Part shown: positions 33,737 through 42,581 of the stretch, piece after piece
Layout: the number at the start of each line of letters is the position of its first letter
Position numbering within the stretch: position 1 is the stretch's first letter
Notes under the pieces: model-generated
Seen by the model: only the letters and a program-made list of their open reading frames with translations
Told to the model about the DNA's origin: nothing
The model's database searches: none
Assembly: GCA_946612455.1 (NCBI GenBank)
Contig: CAMOER010000002.1
Coordinates: forward strand, 1 to 64,000
Length of the DNA: 64,000 nucleotides
Source of the DNA: UBA3305 sp002373555
GTDB taxonomy: Bacteria; Bacillota; Clostridia; Lachnospirales; Lachnospiraceae
Direction: 5' to 3'
Position numbers and translations under genes: made by a program

Positions 33737-34417
33737 TCAGTCTACCTTCTGTGCTGCTCTTCCTTCCAGTCCTACATCAACAAACGCCTGCTTTTCCGGG
33801 CTTACCCTGGGTGCGGGTATCTCGAAGGATTTTTCAATGACCGTGTAATCAAAATATCCCAGTCTGGCAAGCGGCCTGATCTTCGGAATATCGACCTTTC
33901 CGTCTGTAATCACATCATCCGCGATATGGATTCCTATTACCTCGCCGATGATCACGTCTACCGTAGCTATGCTCGAGTTCGCCTGCAGACGGATCGTCTG
34001 GAGGTACCTGCATTCATACTGTATGGGAGACTCTCCCACTCTCATGACATTAACAAGATTGGCAGGCACTTTCGTCAGTCCAGCATATTCGAACTTATCC
34101 ATCCCATCCGGCACTTCAATGCTTGATGTGATATTCATCTGATCCCTCAGGTCATACGGGACCATATTGTAGACGAATTGTCCTGTTCGCTCGATATTTT
34201 TGACAGTCGTCTTCCGATCCCTGAACACATTCTGATTCGAGGAGAATAATACCAGAGGCGGATCGAAAGTAAGATTTGTGAACTGGCTGTAAGGGGCGAT
34301 ATTATCACTGCCGTCTTCGTTTTTGCTGGAGATCCATCCGATGCAGCGCGGAACCGTGCAGGATTTAAACGGGTTTCTCTCTAATCCATGATTATTTTTT
34401 GAGGGTTCATAGAACAT
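33737..34417 (-). CDS. Flavin reductase-like FMN-binding protein
   Basis: A 226-residue split-barrel flavoprotein. It has the hallmark PRCIGWISSKNEDGSDNIAP then YSQFTNLTFDPPLVLFS strand-loop that binds FMN, and ERTGQFVYNMVP. It may use NAD(P)H to reduce FMN for a partner or act as a stand-alone reductase. Co-transcribed with the YjiH transporter and divergent from an AraC-type regulator 180 bp away, which suggests a small inducible module. Confidence 0.85.
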   Translation of the reverse strand: MFYEPSKNNHGLERNPFKSCTVPRCIGWISSKNEDGSDNIAPYSQFTNLTFDPPLVLFSSNQNVFRDRKTTVKNIERTGQFVYNMVPYDLRDQMNITSSIEVPDGMDKFEYAGLTKVPANLVNVMRVGESPIQYECRYLQTIRLQANSSIATVDVIIGEVIGIHIADDVITDGKVDIPKIRPLARLGYFDYTVIEKSFEIPAPRVSPEKQAFVDVGLEGRAAQKVD

Positions 34418-34595
34418 TTTTCATATCCTCCTGCGTTCATTTTTATTATCTTCCCGATATATCGTGGCTTTATTGTAGCAATGCATGTGCGGCATTTATA
34501 TATAATTATTTGTTATTGATTTATAATTTTTTGTCTTTTATAATGGGCTCAGTATTTCAGAAATGCTGTTTTGATTCACTGTGGAGGAGAATATA

Positions 34596-35849
34596 ATGTC
34601 TTCATATATACTTGACCGGCCGGTTGCCCTGGAAGGGATGCTGGAGCAGATCCGGAAAGAAATGCTGGATATGGAATATATTTACGACATTATTTACGGG
34701 CGAAATGACCGCGCAGAAGTGATCCGTCCTTCCATAGAACATGTGGATAAGGATTACACGCCGGGTATTATTATGGCGATCGTTTTTGACGATTTCTGGA
34801 ATTACTGCGCAAACAAGCACAACCGCGAGAGGCAGACGATCAAAAGGGATATGCTTCTTTGCTGCCAGGAGGCGCTTAAGCCTGATATCCGTGCGGTCGT
34901 TGCAACGCTCACCGGCACCGACAAGCTTGCGCTGGCATTGGATACGAATGGAAGGACAGATTCGAAAGCTGAAGAATATGCCTACTGCTGCGCAGTAAGG
35001 ATCAGGGATTACTTGCTGGAAAAACTCGGTTATTCGTGCTCCATAGGCATCAGCCATTACTGCGCTCACACCCGAAATCTGTGGTATGCCTATGAAGAAT
35101 CCTTCAAGGCGCTCCAACAGGGCTTTTTTCAGGGGAACTGCCAGGTCATGCTGTACAGCAGGCCGTCCTCACAAAAACATAAGGGGCTGATGGTTTCTGA
35201 ATTCCAGTCCGCAAAGAAAGAGCTGATCGTCGCTTTATCCAAAGACGATTCCGACCGATGCAGGAAATCCGTAAAGCTGCTGATGATCGCACTCATGAAT
35301 GAAGGCGCCGATATGAACGATGTCCGCTCGACATTTATCGTTACCATGGCTAATATCGCAGAATATGCGCTTCAGTCCGGGATTAGCGCCGCCCCTCTCT
35401 CCGATAAGCTGATCGAAGTGGTAAGCGCGATCACCGGCGCCAATACTGCGCTCGAAGTGACGGACATATCAGAAAGATTCCTTCTCGAGATTATAGGAAA
35501 AAAGGCGTCTTCAAAACCCGAAGGAATTGAAGGCGCCATTCTAGAGTCAAAGGCGTATATCAAACATTTTCTGTCATCCCAGCTGACACTAGAAGACGTT
35601 GCTGAGATATTCGGTTACAATGCTTCCTACTTCAGCAGGAACTTTAACAGATACGCGGAGATGAGCTTCCGGGAATATTTAAATCAAGTAAGGACCGAAA
35701 AAGCCAAGGAATATCTTGAAAAGAGCAGTTTCACCATTAATGAAATCGCTGTCAAAGTCGGCTTTCAGAATCAGAGTTATTTCAGCAATGTGTTCAGGAA
35801 CAAAGAAGGGATGTCGCCGGCAGTGTGGAGGGCCGAGAAGCGAAAATGA
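34596..35849 (+). CDS. AraC-family regulator with CdaR/response-type N-terminal region
   Basis: A 417-residue regulator; start MSSYILDRPV at 34596 follows GGAGGAG. The C-terminal 100 residues hold two AraC helix-turn-helices (LTLEDVAEIFGYNASYFSRN; FTINEIAVKVGFQNQSYFSN with VFR). The first 130 or so residues contain FSCSIGISHYCAHTRNLWYAYEESFKALQQGF-like text (SCSIGISHYCAHTRNLWYAY), the GGDEF-like signature seen in many clostridial YesN-type regulators that lack a receiver domain. Divergent from the flavin reductase/YjiH unit, which it probably controls. Confidence 0.85.
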   Translation: MSSYILDRPVALEGMLEQIRKEMLDMEYIYDIIYGRNDRAEVIRPSIEHVDKDYTPGIIMAIVFDDFWNYCANKHNRERQTIKRDMLLCCQEALKPDIRAVVATLTGTDKLALALDTNGRTDSKAEEYAYCCAVRIRDYLLEKLGYSCSIGISHYCAHTRNLWYAYEESFKALQQGFFQGNCQVMLYSRPSSQKHKGLMVSEFQSAKKELIVALSKDDSDRCRKSVKLLMIALMNEGADMNDVRSTFIVTMANIAEYALQSGISAAPLSDKLIEVVSAITGANTALEVTDISERFLLEIIGKKASSKPEGIEGAILESKAYIKHFLSSQLTLEDVAEIFGYNASYFSRNFNRYAEMSFREYLNQVRTEKAKEYLEKSSFTINEIAVKVGFQNQSYFSNVFRNKEGMSPAVWRAEKRK

Positions 35850-35983
35850 TTTGTTTCAAAATCAGCACAAAATCTGCGCATGAAGATGAGAAAATGTATT
35901 TCCATGTCCACCAAACGAACAATAAAATCATATATGTAATGCAGCCTGGGACAAGCATAAAAGCAACATTTTTGCACGATTTG

Positions 35984-36015
35984 TCAATAAAAACGAGACT
36001 GTGAAATAAAGTCTC
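35984..36015 (-). terminator. Terminator after the membrane protein gene
   Basis: Stem GAGACT/AGTCTC (36010-36015 with 35995-36000) with a 9-nt loop is followed by GTTTTTATTG on the minus strand, about 77 nt past the stop. No other feature was seen between 35850 and 36091. Confidence 0.7.
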
Positions 36016-36091
36016 AAATCTCTGGGAATCCGTTCTCTACTTCAATACATGAAGTCTGTTTTCGTTATATCCACTGCATCTCCTTTCTCAC

Positions 36092-36640
36092 TTATATAAT
36101 AACCGCTCCAATCAGCACTGTCATTACAGTTCCTTCTGTAATCAATGGAATCATCGCCGCATAAAATGCACTCATCTCTTCCATTTTGTAATAAGCTACA
36201 TATAGAATCATACTTATCAGAAACGCTGCCGCAATAACGAAGCACATGAACAGGAACCGGCCGTCTGTGAGCACGCCAGCCGCATTCAACCGGTTTATTA
36301 CTACGATCTCGAGCATCGTCCAGCCGACAATCAGGAATAATTCTAATGTAACGATCCTGTCAAACACAAATCGTGTGATCAACAGCAAAACAAAATACTC
36401 CGCAATACCTACTCCAATAATCCAGATTGGTTCTACTTTCCATCTGCCTTCTATTGATCCCGGCTTCAAACTGAGCCAAAGACCGGTCAAACCCAAGGCG
36501 GCTGTAATCAATAGCAGAAGTCCATTCACTCCGCCAACACGATTTACAATCACGCCAGGTCTGAACCCGCGATACCACCATATCAGATAAAAGATACAAC
36601 ACATTACGAGCAGCGCCTGTCCCACCAAGATCTGCCTCAT
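36092..36640 (-). CDS. Six-helix integral membrane protein, unknown function
   Basis: I do not recognise this protein. Start MRQILVGQALL at 36640 fits a strong site (AGAGGGG, 6-7 nt); in-frame ATGs at 36685 and 36676 have poorer sites. The 182 residues hold about six membrane segments with short loops. The segment order alternates like small transporters or sensor membrane domains, and no charged motif is conserved to the eye. It follows recD2 by 82 bp and may be co-transcribed with it. Confidence 0.7.
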   Translation of the reverse strand: MRQILVGQALLVMCCIFYLIWWYRGFRPGVIVNRVGGVNGLLLLITAALGLTGLWLSLKPGSIEGRWKVEPIWIIGVGIAEYFVLLLITRFVFDRIVTLELFLIVGWTMLEIVVINRLNAAGVLTDGRFLFMCFVIAAAFLISMILYVAYYKMEEMSAFYAAMIPLITEGTVMTVLIGAVII

Positions 36641-36722
36641 TGAAATCCCCTCTGCTTTCTTCCGTTTGTTATTCATTTCCTGCATTCTCGCACAGAATAA
36701 TACAGCAAATGCTATCCGTCTT

Positions 36723-39488
36723 CTATCTCGTACGCTGTCGTTCTATCCACTGCATCAGCACATTCACGATATATTCCTGTTCTTTTTCTGACAATACTCT
36801 TCCCTTCGGGATCCCGTGCCATTTTTCCAGACAGCTTCTGCAACAGGTCCCTGTCGCGTGCTGCCCAATAAAGATCGGATGCCCTTTCGGGGCTCCGCGC
36901 ATCGGAGTCTGTTTTCCGTCATTTTTTGGCTCCGCATCTGCCAGTCGCTGTCGTACAATCTGTGCAGCGTGTATCCGGATCGTCTCCGTCCCTTTTTCAT
37001 TGATGTAAGCAAAATCTGCTTGTCTCAACTGAAAACGGCTTCGGAAGTTAGATCTTGACAGGCGGTCAAAAAGATCCAGCTTCAGCCATTCCTCATGGGT
37101 AATTGTTTCTCTGGCTGCTGCAGGTTCATTCTCCCGTCTCTCAGCTTTATACGCCACGCGGCCTTCTGCAACCATTCGCATTGGCTCCGCATGTATAGAA
37201 GAATAATCTCCCGATTTTGCAACCGGCTCGTCCCCATTGGTCGTATGCAGCGGAAGTGTCTGCGCCGCCTTGGTCTGTGTCCGCTGCAGCCGCTCCTTCA
37301 ACATAGTATTGCGGTTGCTTACAGTAACATTCCGCACGGCATACCCAAGCGCCTTCTTCGTTCCGACCAGTACCAGAATCTTCTTTGCCCGTGTAATTCC
37401 GGTGTAAATCAGATTCCGCTGCAGCATCACAAAATGATTCATCAGAACAGGAATGACCACGATGGGATATTCAGATCCCTGTGATTTATGAATCGTCGTT
37501 GCATAGGCCAGAACCAACTCATCCAGTTCTGTCACATCATAGGTCACTGGCCGGTCGTCGAACCGGACAGTTAACTCCCGTTCTTCCAGATCCACAGATT
37601 CAATCACGCCTATGTCGCCATTGAAAACCTCTTTCTCGTAATTGTTCCGGATCTGCATAACTTTATCACGTGCTTTAAAAAGGTATCCTCCTCGCCGAAG
37701 CCCGGTCTCGCCTGGATTTAATGCCTGCTGCAGTGCCTGGTTCAGATTTGCAGCGCCGACTACACCGCGCTGCATCGGTGTCAGCACCTGGATCTCCGCA
37801 GGCGGTGTCCGGTAGTAGCCGGACAGTTTGGTCGTGACCAGGTCAGTAATCGTCTTTGCCGCCTCCTCCGCAAGGACAGTGCTGTCTTCCGGATCTCTTC
37901 CGTTCCTTTCTGCCTGCTTCCCCATATCCATAAAGAAGAAATCACTTCTCGCTCCATTGGAAATATCCGGCATCTTTCCGGCATTGATCCTATGTGCATT
38001 CATAATGATCCGACTGGTTTGCGCCTGCCGGAAGATCCGTGTCAGACGAACTACCGGGAAGCAGCGTGAATCAATAATATCTCTGAGAACATTCCCTGCG
38101 CCGACACTCGGCAGCTGGTCGATATCACCCACCAGAATCAGAGTCATGGAATCAGGAATCGCTTTCAGGAGATTATACATGAGCATGATGTCGATCATGG
38201 AGCATTCATCCACAATCAGTACATCCCCTTCCAAAGGATTCTCTTCGTTCTTCTGGTATCCTTCTGGCGGCTTTACCTCGAGCAGTCGGTGAATGGTTTT
38301 TGCTTCCATGCCGGTCGCTTCCGACAGCCGTTTCGCTGCGCGGCCGGTTGGTGCCGCCATCAGAATCCTGGCGCCGGCTTCCCGAAATGCAGTAATAATG
38401 CCAAGCGTGGTCGTTGTCTTCCCTGTTCCGGGACCGCCGGTCAGTACCAGGACTTTGCTCTGCACTGCCGTCAGAATGGCCTGCATCTGGATCTCATCAT
38501 ACTGCATGCCGGTCCGGCGGCTGATCCGCGCTTCAAGCCCGGCTGTATTCAAATGGATGCCTCCGCTGTTTCCAAAGATGGCAGCCAGTCTTTTGGCTGT
38601 CCCCATTTCAGAGAAATAAAACGGCGGCAGATAGATTGCCTTCTCTGCCTGCATATCCGGTGGTGCGTCTTCCGGAAATGGAACTGTCTCAGTGAGCACA
38701 TCTTCTGTGCGAATCATTTCATCCAAAGCCATCGAAAGGATATTCTCGTCCACAGAAAGCAATTCCGCTCCAGTTTTTAACAGCATATCCCTCGTGGCAT
38801 AACAATGACCGTCCTCCGACAGCTTATTCAGCGTATAGAGAATACCGCTGCGCAGGCGTACATATTTCTCGTGACCGAACCCCATCTTTACAGCAATCGT
38901 ATCGGCAGTTTTAAATCCGATCCCCCAGATATCATCTGCCAGACGATACGGATTCTCCTGTACTACCTTGATGCTGTCATTTCCATAGGTTTTATAGATT
39001 CTCGTTGCGTGGCTGGTTGAGACTTCATGGCTCTGTAGAAAGAGCATGATATTCTTAATCTCCTTCTGTTCCTGCCAGCTCTTTTTGATCCGTTCCACGC
39101 GGACTTTGCCGATGCCTGCAACCTCCAGCAGGCGGTCCGGCTCTTCCTCGATCACATTAAGCGTATCTGCGCCGAACTGTTTTACGATCCGCCCGGCGAA
39201 CTTCGGGCCGACACCTTTGACAAGTCCGCTTCCCAGATATTTTTCGATACCAAAAACTGTAGCCGGCAGTGTCTCCTCGAATGTCTCCATCGAAAACTGC
39301 CTGCCATACTTCGCATCTATTTTCCAACTGCCGCCGAGATACAGAACACTTCCCACATGGACATCCGGCATGGATCCGACTACCGTTACCAGATCCTGAT
39401 ACCCTTTGGCTCGGCACTTGATGACGGAGTAGCCGTTTTCTGTATTCTGATAGGTAATGCGCTCAACGACGCAGCGAAGATGATCCAT
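36723..39488 (-). CDS. recD2: RecD2-type helicase with C-terminal DUF4186-like domain
   Basis: A 921-residue SF1 helicase. The N-terminal OB fold and helix-hairpin-helix (VKGVGPKFAGRIV; LEVAGIGKVRVERIKKSW) are followed by Walker A GGPGTGKTTT (352-360), Walker B VDECSMIDIML, and C-terminal motifs GDIDQLPSVGAGNVL and YATTIHKSQGSEYPIVVIP. Typical RecD2 ends near residue 740. Here residues about 799-921 look like DUF4186: KNDGKQTPMRGAPKGHPIF then GQHATGTCCRSCLEKWHGIP and EYIVNVLMQWI, with a C-C-x-x-C group that could bind zinc. RecD2 unwinds DNA 5' to 3' in repair. The extra domain may add nucleic-acid binding. Confidence 0.9.
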   Translation of the reverse strand: MDHLRCVVERITYQNTENGYSVIKCRAKGYQDLVTVVGSMPDVHVGSVLYLGGSWKIDAKYGRQFSMETFEETLPATVFGIEKYLGSGLVKGVGPKFAGRIVKQFGADTLNVIEEEPDRLLEVAGIGKVRVERIKKSWQEQKEIKNIMLFLQSHEVSTSHATRIYKTYGNDSIKVVQENPYRLADDIWGIGFKTADTIAVKMGFGHEKYVRLRSGILYTLNKLSEDGHCYATRDMLLKTGAELLSVDENILSMALDEMIRTEDVLTETVPFPEDAPPDMQAEKAIYLPPFYFSEMGTAKRLAAIFGNSGGIHLNTAGLEARISRRTGMQYDEIQMQAILTAVQSKVLVLTGGPGTGKTTTTLGIITAFREAGARILMAAPTGRAAKRLSEATGMEAKTIHRLLEVKPPEGYQKNEENPLEGDVLIVDECSMIDIMLMYNLLKAIPDSMTLILVGDIDQLPSVGAGNVLRDIIDSRCFPVVRLTRIFRQAQTSRIIMNAHRINAGKMPDISNGARSDFFFMDMGKQAERNGRDPEDSTVLAEEAAKTITDLVTTKLSGYYRTPPAEIQVLTPMQRGVVGAANLNQALQQALNPGETGLRRGGYLFKARDKVMQIRNNYEKEVFNGDIGVIESVDLEERELTVRFDDRPVTYDVTELDELVLAYATTIHKSQGSEYPIVVIPVLMNHFVMLQRNLIYTGITRAKKILVLVGTKKALGYAVRNVTVSNRNTMLKERLQRTQTKAAQTLPLHTTNGDEPVAKSGDYSSIHAEPMRMVAEGRVAYKAERRENEPAAARETITHEEWLKLDLFDRLSRSNFRSRFQLRQADFAYINEKGTETIRIHAAQIVRQRLADAEPKNDGKQTPMRGAPKGHPIFIGQHATGTCCRSCLEKWHGIPKGRVLSEKEQEYIVNVLMQWIERQRTR

Positions 39489-39733
39489 CGCTCAATAACC
39501 TCAAAGATATTCGTAAGTCATCATCGTAGTGGGTGATGAGTTTTCCTTCATGTGTTTTTGAACACCTTGGGAATTCATATACATTCCCCTAAAACAATAT
39601 ATGAATGGGTTAATCAACATTGATATGAGATGAAAATGGTAGATCCGTAAAAGAGTTTCTGTATGAGAGTATGCGCAAAATATCTGTTTAACGAATAGTT
39701 GCAGATTCAAATACAATTCTTTTTGAAACTTAG

Positions 39734-39836
39734 TAACTTAAAAAAAATTTTTTAGCCGTTTCGTCCATTTTGGCCTTGGGAACTTAAAAACCCAAAAATG
39801 CCTGAATCGTCCAAAAGGGCGTTTGTAACTTAAAAA
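39734..39836 (-). repeat. 46-bp tandem repeat array (2.3 copies)
   Basis: On the minus strand TTTTTAAGTT starts at 39836, 39790 and 39744, a period of exactly 46 bp. The first two units also share TGGACGA at the same offset; the third copy fades after about 20 bases. Each unit begins with a small hairpin around the TTAAGTT core. The array forms the abnormal 3' end of the truncated AraC-type gene. Confidence 0.7.
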
Positions 39837-40022
39837 CGCAGAATATTCCCGGTTCTCCATCTCCCCGGCGTAGCACATGCCGACCTCATAGTAGTTGTGA
39901 AAATGCAGCTTATCCCGTCCTTCTCCGTACTCCATATGCCATGTCTCCCCTGTCAGCGGAAAGACAACATCTCCCTTCGGAATGTCGTAATACCGAAATT
40001 CCACCTGCTTCTTCTCATCCAT
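39738..40022 (-). pseudogene. Truncated AraC-type regulator (N-terminal cupin part only)
   Basis: The frame from MDEKKQVEFRYYDIPKGDVV (40022; GGGAG upstream) reads like the start of a cupin-type AraC regulator, with DKLHFHNYYEVGMCYAGEME as the ligand-barrel signature. After ENREYS, near residue 60, the sequence turns into 46-bp tandem repeats and the frame ends in Lys/Arg/Phe-rich text. No helix-turn-helix is left, against about 280 residues in full members. A rearrangement or repeat insertion has replaced the rest. Confidence 0.65.
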
Positions 40023-40220
40023 CCTGTCTGTCTCCCTGAAAATCAGGAATCGTCCGCGATTCCCGCGCTTATCCCGGGTCCCCATTCCCCTGTCCGCAGT
40101 GTTTCTTTTTATTATACCATCATCTCCAGCCGGTGCGGTTGGCAGATCCCACATATTTCTTTGCAAATTCCTCTCTTTTTCGGGTAATACATCGCCTCGC
40201 TGTATTATTTCAAAAAAATA

Positions 40221-40262
40221 TCAGCACTCGCACTTGACGAGTGCCAGAAAGAGTGTTATAAC
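40221..40262 (+). promoter_or_regulatory. CIRCE operator overlapping a sigma-A promoter
   Basis: TCAGCACTC (40221-40229), nine bases, GAGTGCCAG (40239-40247) matches the HrcA operator CIRCE (TTAGCACTC-N9-GAGTGCTAA) with 7 perfect inner pairs per arm. The promoter is -35 TTGACG (40234-40239), a 17-nt spacer and -10 TATAAC (40257-40262), so the operator covers the -35. HrcA would repress, and heat would induce, the L25/Ctc gene downstream. Confidence 0.85.
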
Positions 40263-40394
40263 AGGGGCTGTCGGAGGAAACCGGCAGTAAAGTACTTTAC
40301 AAAAACAGAATAGATGCCACTTAACAAACCTTGATTCTTATTCGCACAGAATTTTGAAGGCTGCTAAGCGTACATGTTTTGGAGGAAAAGTCAA

Positions 40395-40988
40395 ATGAAT
40401 ACTTTAAAAGCAGAACGCAGAGATTTAGCAGAGAAAGCCAAAAAACTTCGCCGCGAAGGATTTGTCACCGGCAATGTCTTCGGACATCAGATCCAGGGCT
40501 CCATCCCCGTGAAGATGAACCGCCCGGAGGTTGAAAAGCTGCTGAAGGAACACGGAAAGGGCTCCAAGCTGACACTGGAGCTGGAGGGAAAGACCTACCC
40601 TGTCCTGATCAAAGAGGTGCAGTTCAACACCCTGAAGGGACAGTTCGACGAGGTTGATTTCCAGGCGCTGGTCAGCGATGAGATGATCCGCTCCGTCGCC
40701 GAGATCCAGATTTACAATCACGACAAGGTGCGGGAAGGTGTCCTGCAGCAGGAACTGACGGAGGTCTCCTACAGCGCTCTCCCCGCCGACCTGGTGGAGA
40801 AGGTTGTGATCGATGCAAAGAACCTGAAGGTCGGGGACACCGTGACCGTTGGGGATCTGGAACTCGCGAAGAACCCGAAGATCCACCTGCACACCGATCT
40901 GCATTCGGTGATCGTAACCGTCACCGCGGTCAGCGCGGCGGCGGAGGAATCCGAGGACGCCGAAGCCCCGGCGGCAAGCGCGGAATAA
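40395..40988 (+). CDS. rplY: 50S ribosomal protein L25/general stress protein Ctc
   Basis: A 197-residue long-form L25 (Ctc/TL5). It binds 5S rRNA on the large subunit. The N-terminal L25 beta-barrel spans about 1-90 (NTLKAERRDLAEKAKKLRRE; VLIKEVQFNTLKGQFDEVDF) and the C-terminal TL5 domain about 95-180. An acidic Ala/Glu tail ends it. Start ATG 40395 follows GGAGG. The usual RDVGKG-type start is replaced, and the N-terminus is somewhat divergent. Monocistronic, with a terminator 44 nt after the stop. Control by a CIRCE element fits a stress-linked role like Bacillus Ctc (which is under sigma-B there). Confidence 0.92.
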   Translation: MNTLKAERRDLAEKAKKLRREGFVTGNVFGHQIQGSIPVKMNRPEVEKLLKEHGKGSKLTLELEGKTYPVLIKEVQFNTLKGQFDEVDFQALVSDEMIRSVAEIQIYNHDKVREGVLQQELTEVSYSALPADLVEKVVIDAKNLKVGDTVTVGDLELAKNPKIHLHTDLHSVIVTVTAVSAAAEESEDAEAPAASAE

Positions 40989-41031
40989 GGATAACGTACA
41001 GGAATCCTTCCTTATATATCTCAATATGTGA

Positions 41032-41077
41032 AGACCGGATCGGCAGATGCGCCGATCCGGTCTTTCTGTTTTTTTCA
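41032..41077 (+). terminator. Terminator after L25/Ctc
   Basis: A perfect 13-bp stem (41032-41044 with 41051-41063, AGACCGGATCGGC arm), loop AGATGC, then TTCTGTTTTTTT. Confidence 0.92.
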
Positions 41078-41893
41078 GGAATCGCTCGCGATTCCTGGCG
41101 CGGGAATATACCGATTGATCAGGCTCAGTCCGGGAATCCCTCCCTGGCCGCATAACGCCGCACCAAGCCTCAGCACCAGCATCATCCCCATCCATTCCAA
41201 CAGAGCTGAAGCATATGTCTTGATCCAGGCGATACCTGTCTGCATGGCTTCCCTCGGCCCGGCAATCGTTGCCAGCGCAATTGGCGCTATCGCTATATAA
41301 AAAAAGGTCTTGAAGAAGACCTTATAGACGGTGACGGTGAAAACGATTCCGCAGGCGAGACAGACGATCACAAAGGCGATTGCCAGAAGGATTGTCTTGC
41401 CGAACATGATGTCTGTCAGCGAATCAATCGTTACCTGCCAGGAGGAGGAATCAATGTGAAGTTCCAGGCTGTCGGATGATCCTGCAGTGACCAGGTTGAC
41501 TAGATTCTCCCCCAAGCCCAGAGTCTTCTCAAGAATGTTGCTGAGGTTCAGCAGAATCGCCTGACCCGCGACCACCTTGATCAGTACGATGACCACACTC
41601 TCGAAAGTAATTCCGTTCCGGAGATCGGCTGTTGCCTGGATAAACGAGATGACGCAGAACAAGGTCAATAATGTCGCTCCTACAATAGAGATACTGGCCA
41701 TGACATTCTTACTGATATCCCAAAGTTGTCCCTGCGCCAGATCCCTTGTTGGAGATAGCTGAAATATCTGCCAGACGAGCCGCACGAAGAAATTCCACAT
41801 TTCACAGCCCATTTCAAAAAAAGAAGCGCCGGAGAAGGCGCCGTGAAGAAATTCCATAAAGCTGTTCCATGTGTCCTGTAATGAAATGCCCAT
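41075..41893 (-). CDS. VirB6/TrbL-like conjugation membrane protein (ICE remnant)
   Basis: Start at MGISLQDTWN (41893; GGGGAG) gives 272 residues; the earlier in-frame ATG at 41935 lies inside the terminator of the upstream gene. It has about six membrane helices, with the pattern of Tn916/Tn5252-type VirB6/TrbL proteins: a helix pair, a large soluble loop (residues about 110-150) and a tail of long helices (KTFFYIAIAPIALATIAGPRE; LEWMGMMLVLRLGAALC). Such proteins are part of the type IV secretion channel. No other channel genes surround it, so it is an orphan remnant. Confidence 0.75.
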   Translation of the reverse strand: MGISLQDTWNSFMEFLHGAFSGASFFEMGCEMWNFFVRLVWQIFQLSPTRDLAQGQLWDISKNVMASISIVGATLLTLFCVISFIQATADLRNGITFESVVIVLIKVVAGQAILLNLSNILEKTLGLGENLVNLVTAGSSDSLELHIDSSSWQVTIDSLTDIMFGKTILLAIAFVIVCLACGIVFTVTVYKVFFKTFFYIAIAPIALATIAGPREAMQTGIAWIKTYASALLEWMGMMLVLRLGAALCGQGGIPGLSLINRYIPAPGIASDS

Positions 41894-41920
41894 AAGCACC
41901 GTTCTCCCCATAAAATAAAC

Positions 41921-41956
41921 ATTTAAAAAGCACATACGGAATTGCTCCGGATGTGC
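41921..41956 (-). terminator. Terminator after the Nudix gene
   Basis: An 11-bp stem with one mismatch (41946-41956 with 41930-41940; GCACAT outer arms) is followed by TTTTTAAATG on the minus strand, 6 nt past the Nudix stop. Confidence 0.85.
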
Positions 41957-41962
41957 ATCTCT

Positions 41963-42517
41963 TTAAGATTCGCCAATAAGATAATCTCTTAGGACCTGTA
42001 AACCTTTTGACGGAACACAGAACCGCGCCCTGCTGGTCTGTATTTCCTGATATACTTCCTCCAGATCGAACCACCTGATTTCGTCAACCTCTTCTTTCTG
42101 CAGAACAAGGTTTTCTATCTCTACCGGTTCCTGATAGACATAGACTCTGGCCGCTTCGTTATCCCGAAACGGCTTGCCGTGAAATACTTTATCATATTGA
42201 ATACGAAACATTCCGGCATAAGACAGTTCAGATGGCTCCGCCACGATTCCCAGTTCTTCTTCTAATTCCCTTAGTGCAGAAGGAACCGGCTCCTCTCCCG
42301 CCGGTATATGCCCCGTTGAAGAAGTATCATATAAACCCGGAAACGACTCTTTTTCCATACTTCTTTTCTGCAGCAGGATATCGTATCCGTTTTCTTTCTT
42401 CCTAACAATCCATACATGTGCTGTCCGATGCAGAATACCATCCCTATGTGCGATGTCTCTGCTGACAGTTTTTCCTGTGGGTAATCCATCTTCTTTGCAG
42501 ATATCCAATAATTCCAT
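41963..42517 (-). CDS. Nudix hydrolase (isopentenyl-diphosphate isomerase-like)
   Basis: A 184-residue Nudix protein. The Nudix box is complete: GHIPAGEEPVPSALRELEEE then LGI (G-x5-E-x7-REL-x-EE-x-GI, about 67-89). The N-terminal strand pattern (HRTAHVWIVRKKENGYDILL then QKRS) and FPGLYDTSSTGH are those of the YfcD/IDI-like branch. It probably hydrolyses a nucleoside- or dinucleotide-type pyrophosphate. True IDI lacks support because its catalytic Cys motif is missing. Lies in the conjugative-element scar but may be chromosomal. Confidence 0.88.
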   Translation of the reverse strand: MELLDICKEDGLPTGKTVSRDIAHRDGILHRTAHVWIVRKKENGYDILLQKRSMEKESFPGLYDTSSTGHIPAGEEPVPSALRELEEELGIVAEPSELSYAGMFRIQYDKVFHGKPFRDNEAARVYVYQEPVEIENLVLQKEEVDEIRWFDLEEVYQEIQTSRARFCVPSKGLQVLRDYLIGES

Positions 42518-42581
42518 TTAATATAACCCCTGAATAGTCTAAACAGGGATTTTGCTCTATTGAATCAAACCAAGAAAATCA

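Noticed and set aside
39501..39716. 71-codon minus-strand frame downstream of a recD2 start
   Set aside because: Poor composition, no ribosome binding site and no conserved-looking motif. The stretch 39489-39737 holds nothing else I can support.
39734..39836. CRISPR array
   Set aside because: The 46-bp period has no constant-repeat/variable-spacer pattern, only 2.3 copies, and no cas genes are near.
41894..41935. Earlier start for the VirB6-like gene
   Set aside because: The ATG at 41935 is inside the terminator hairpin of the Nudix gene and has no good ribosome binding site.
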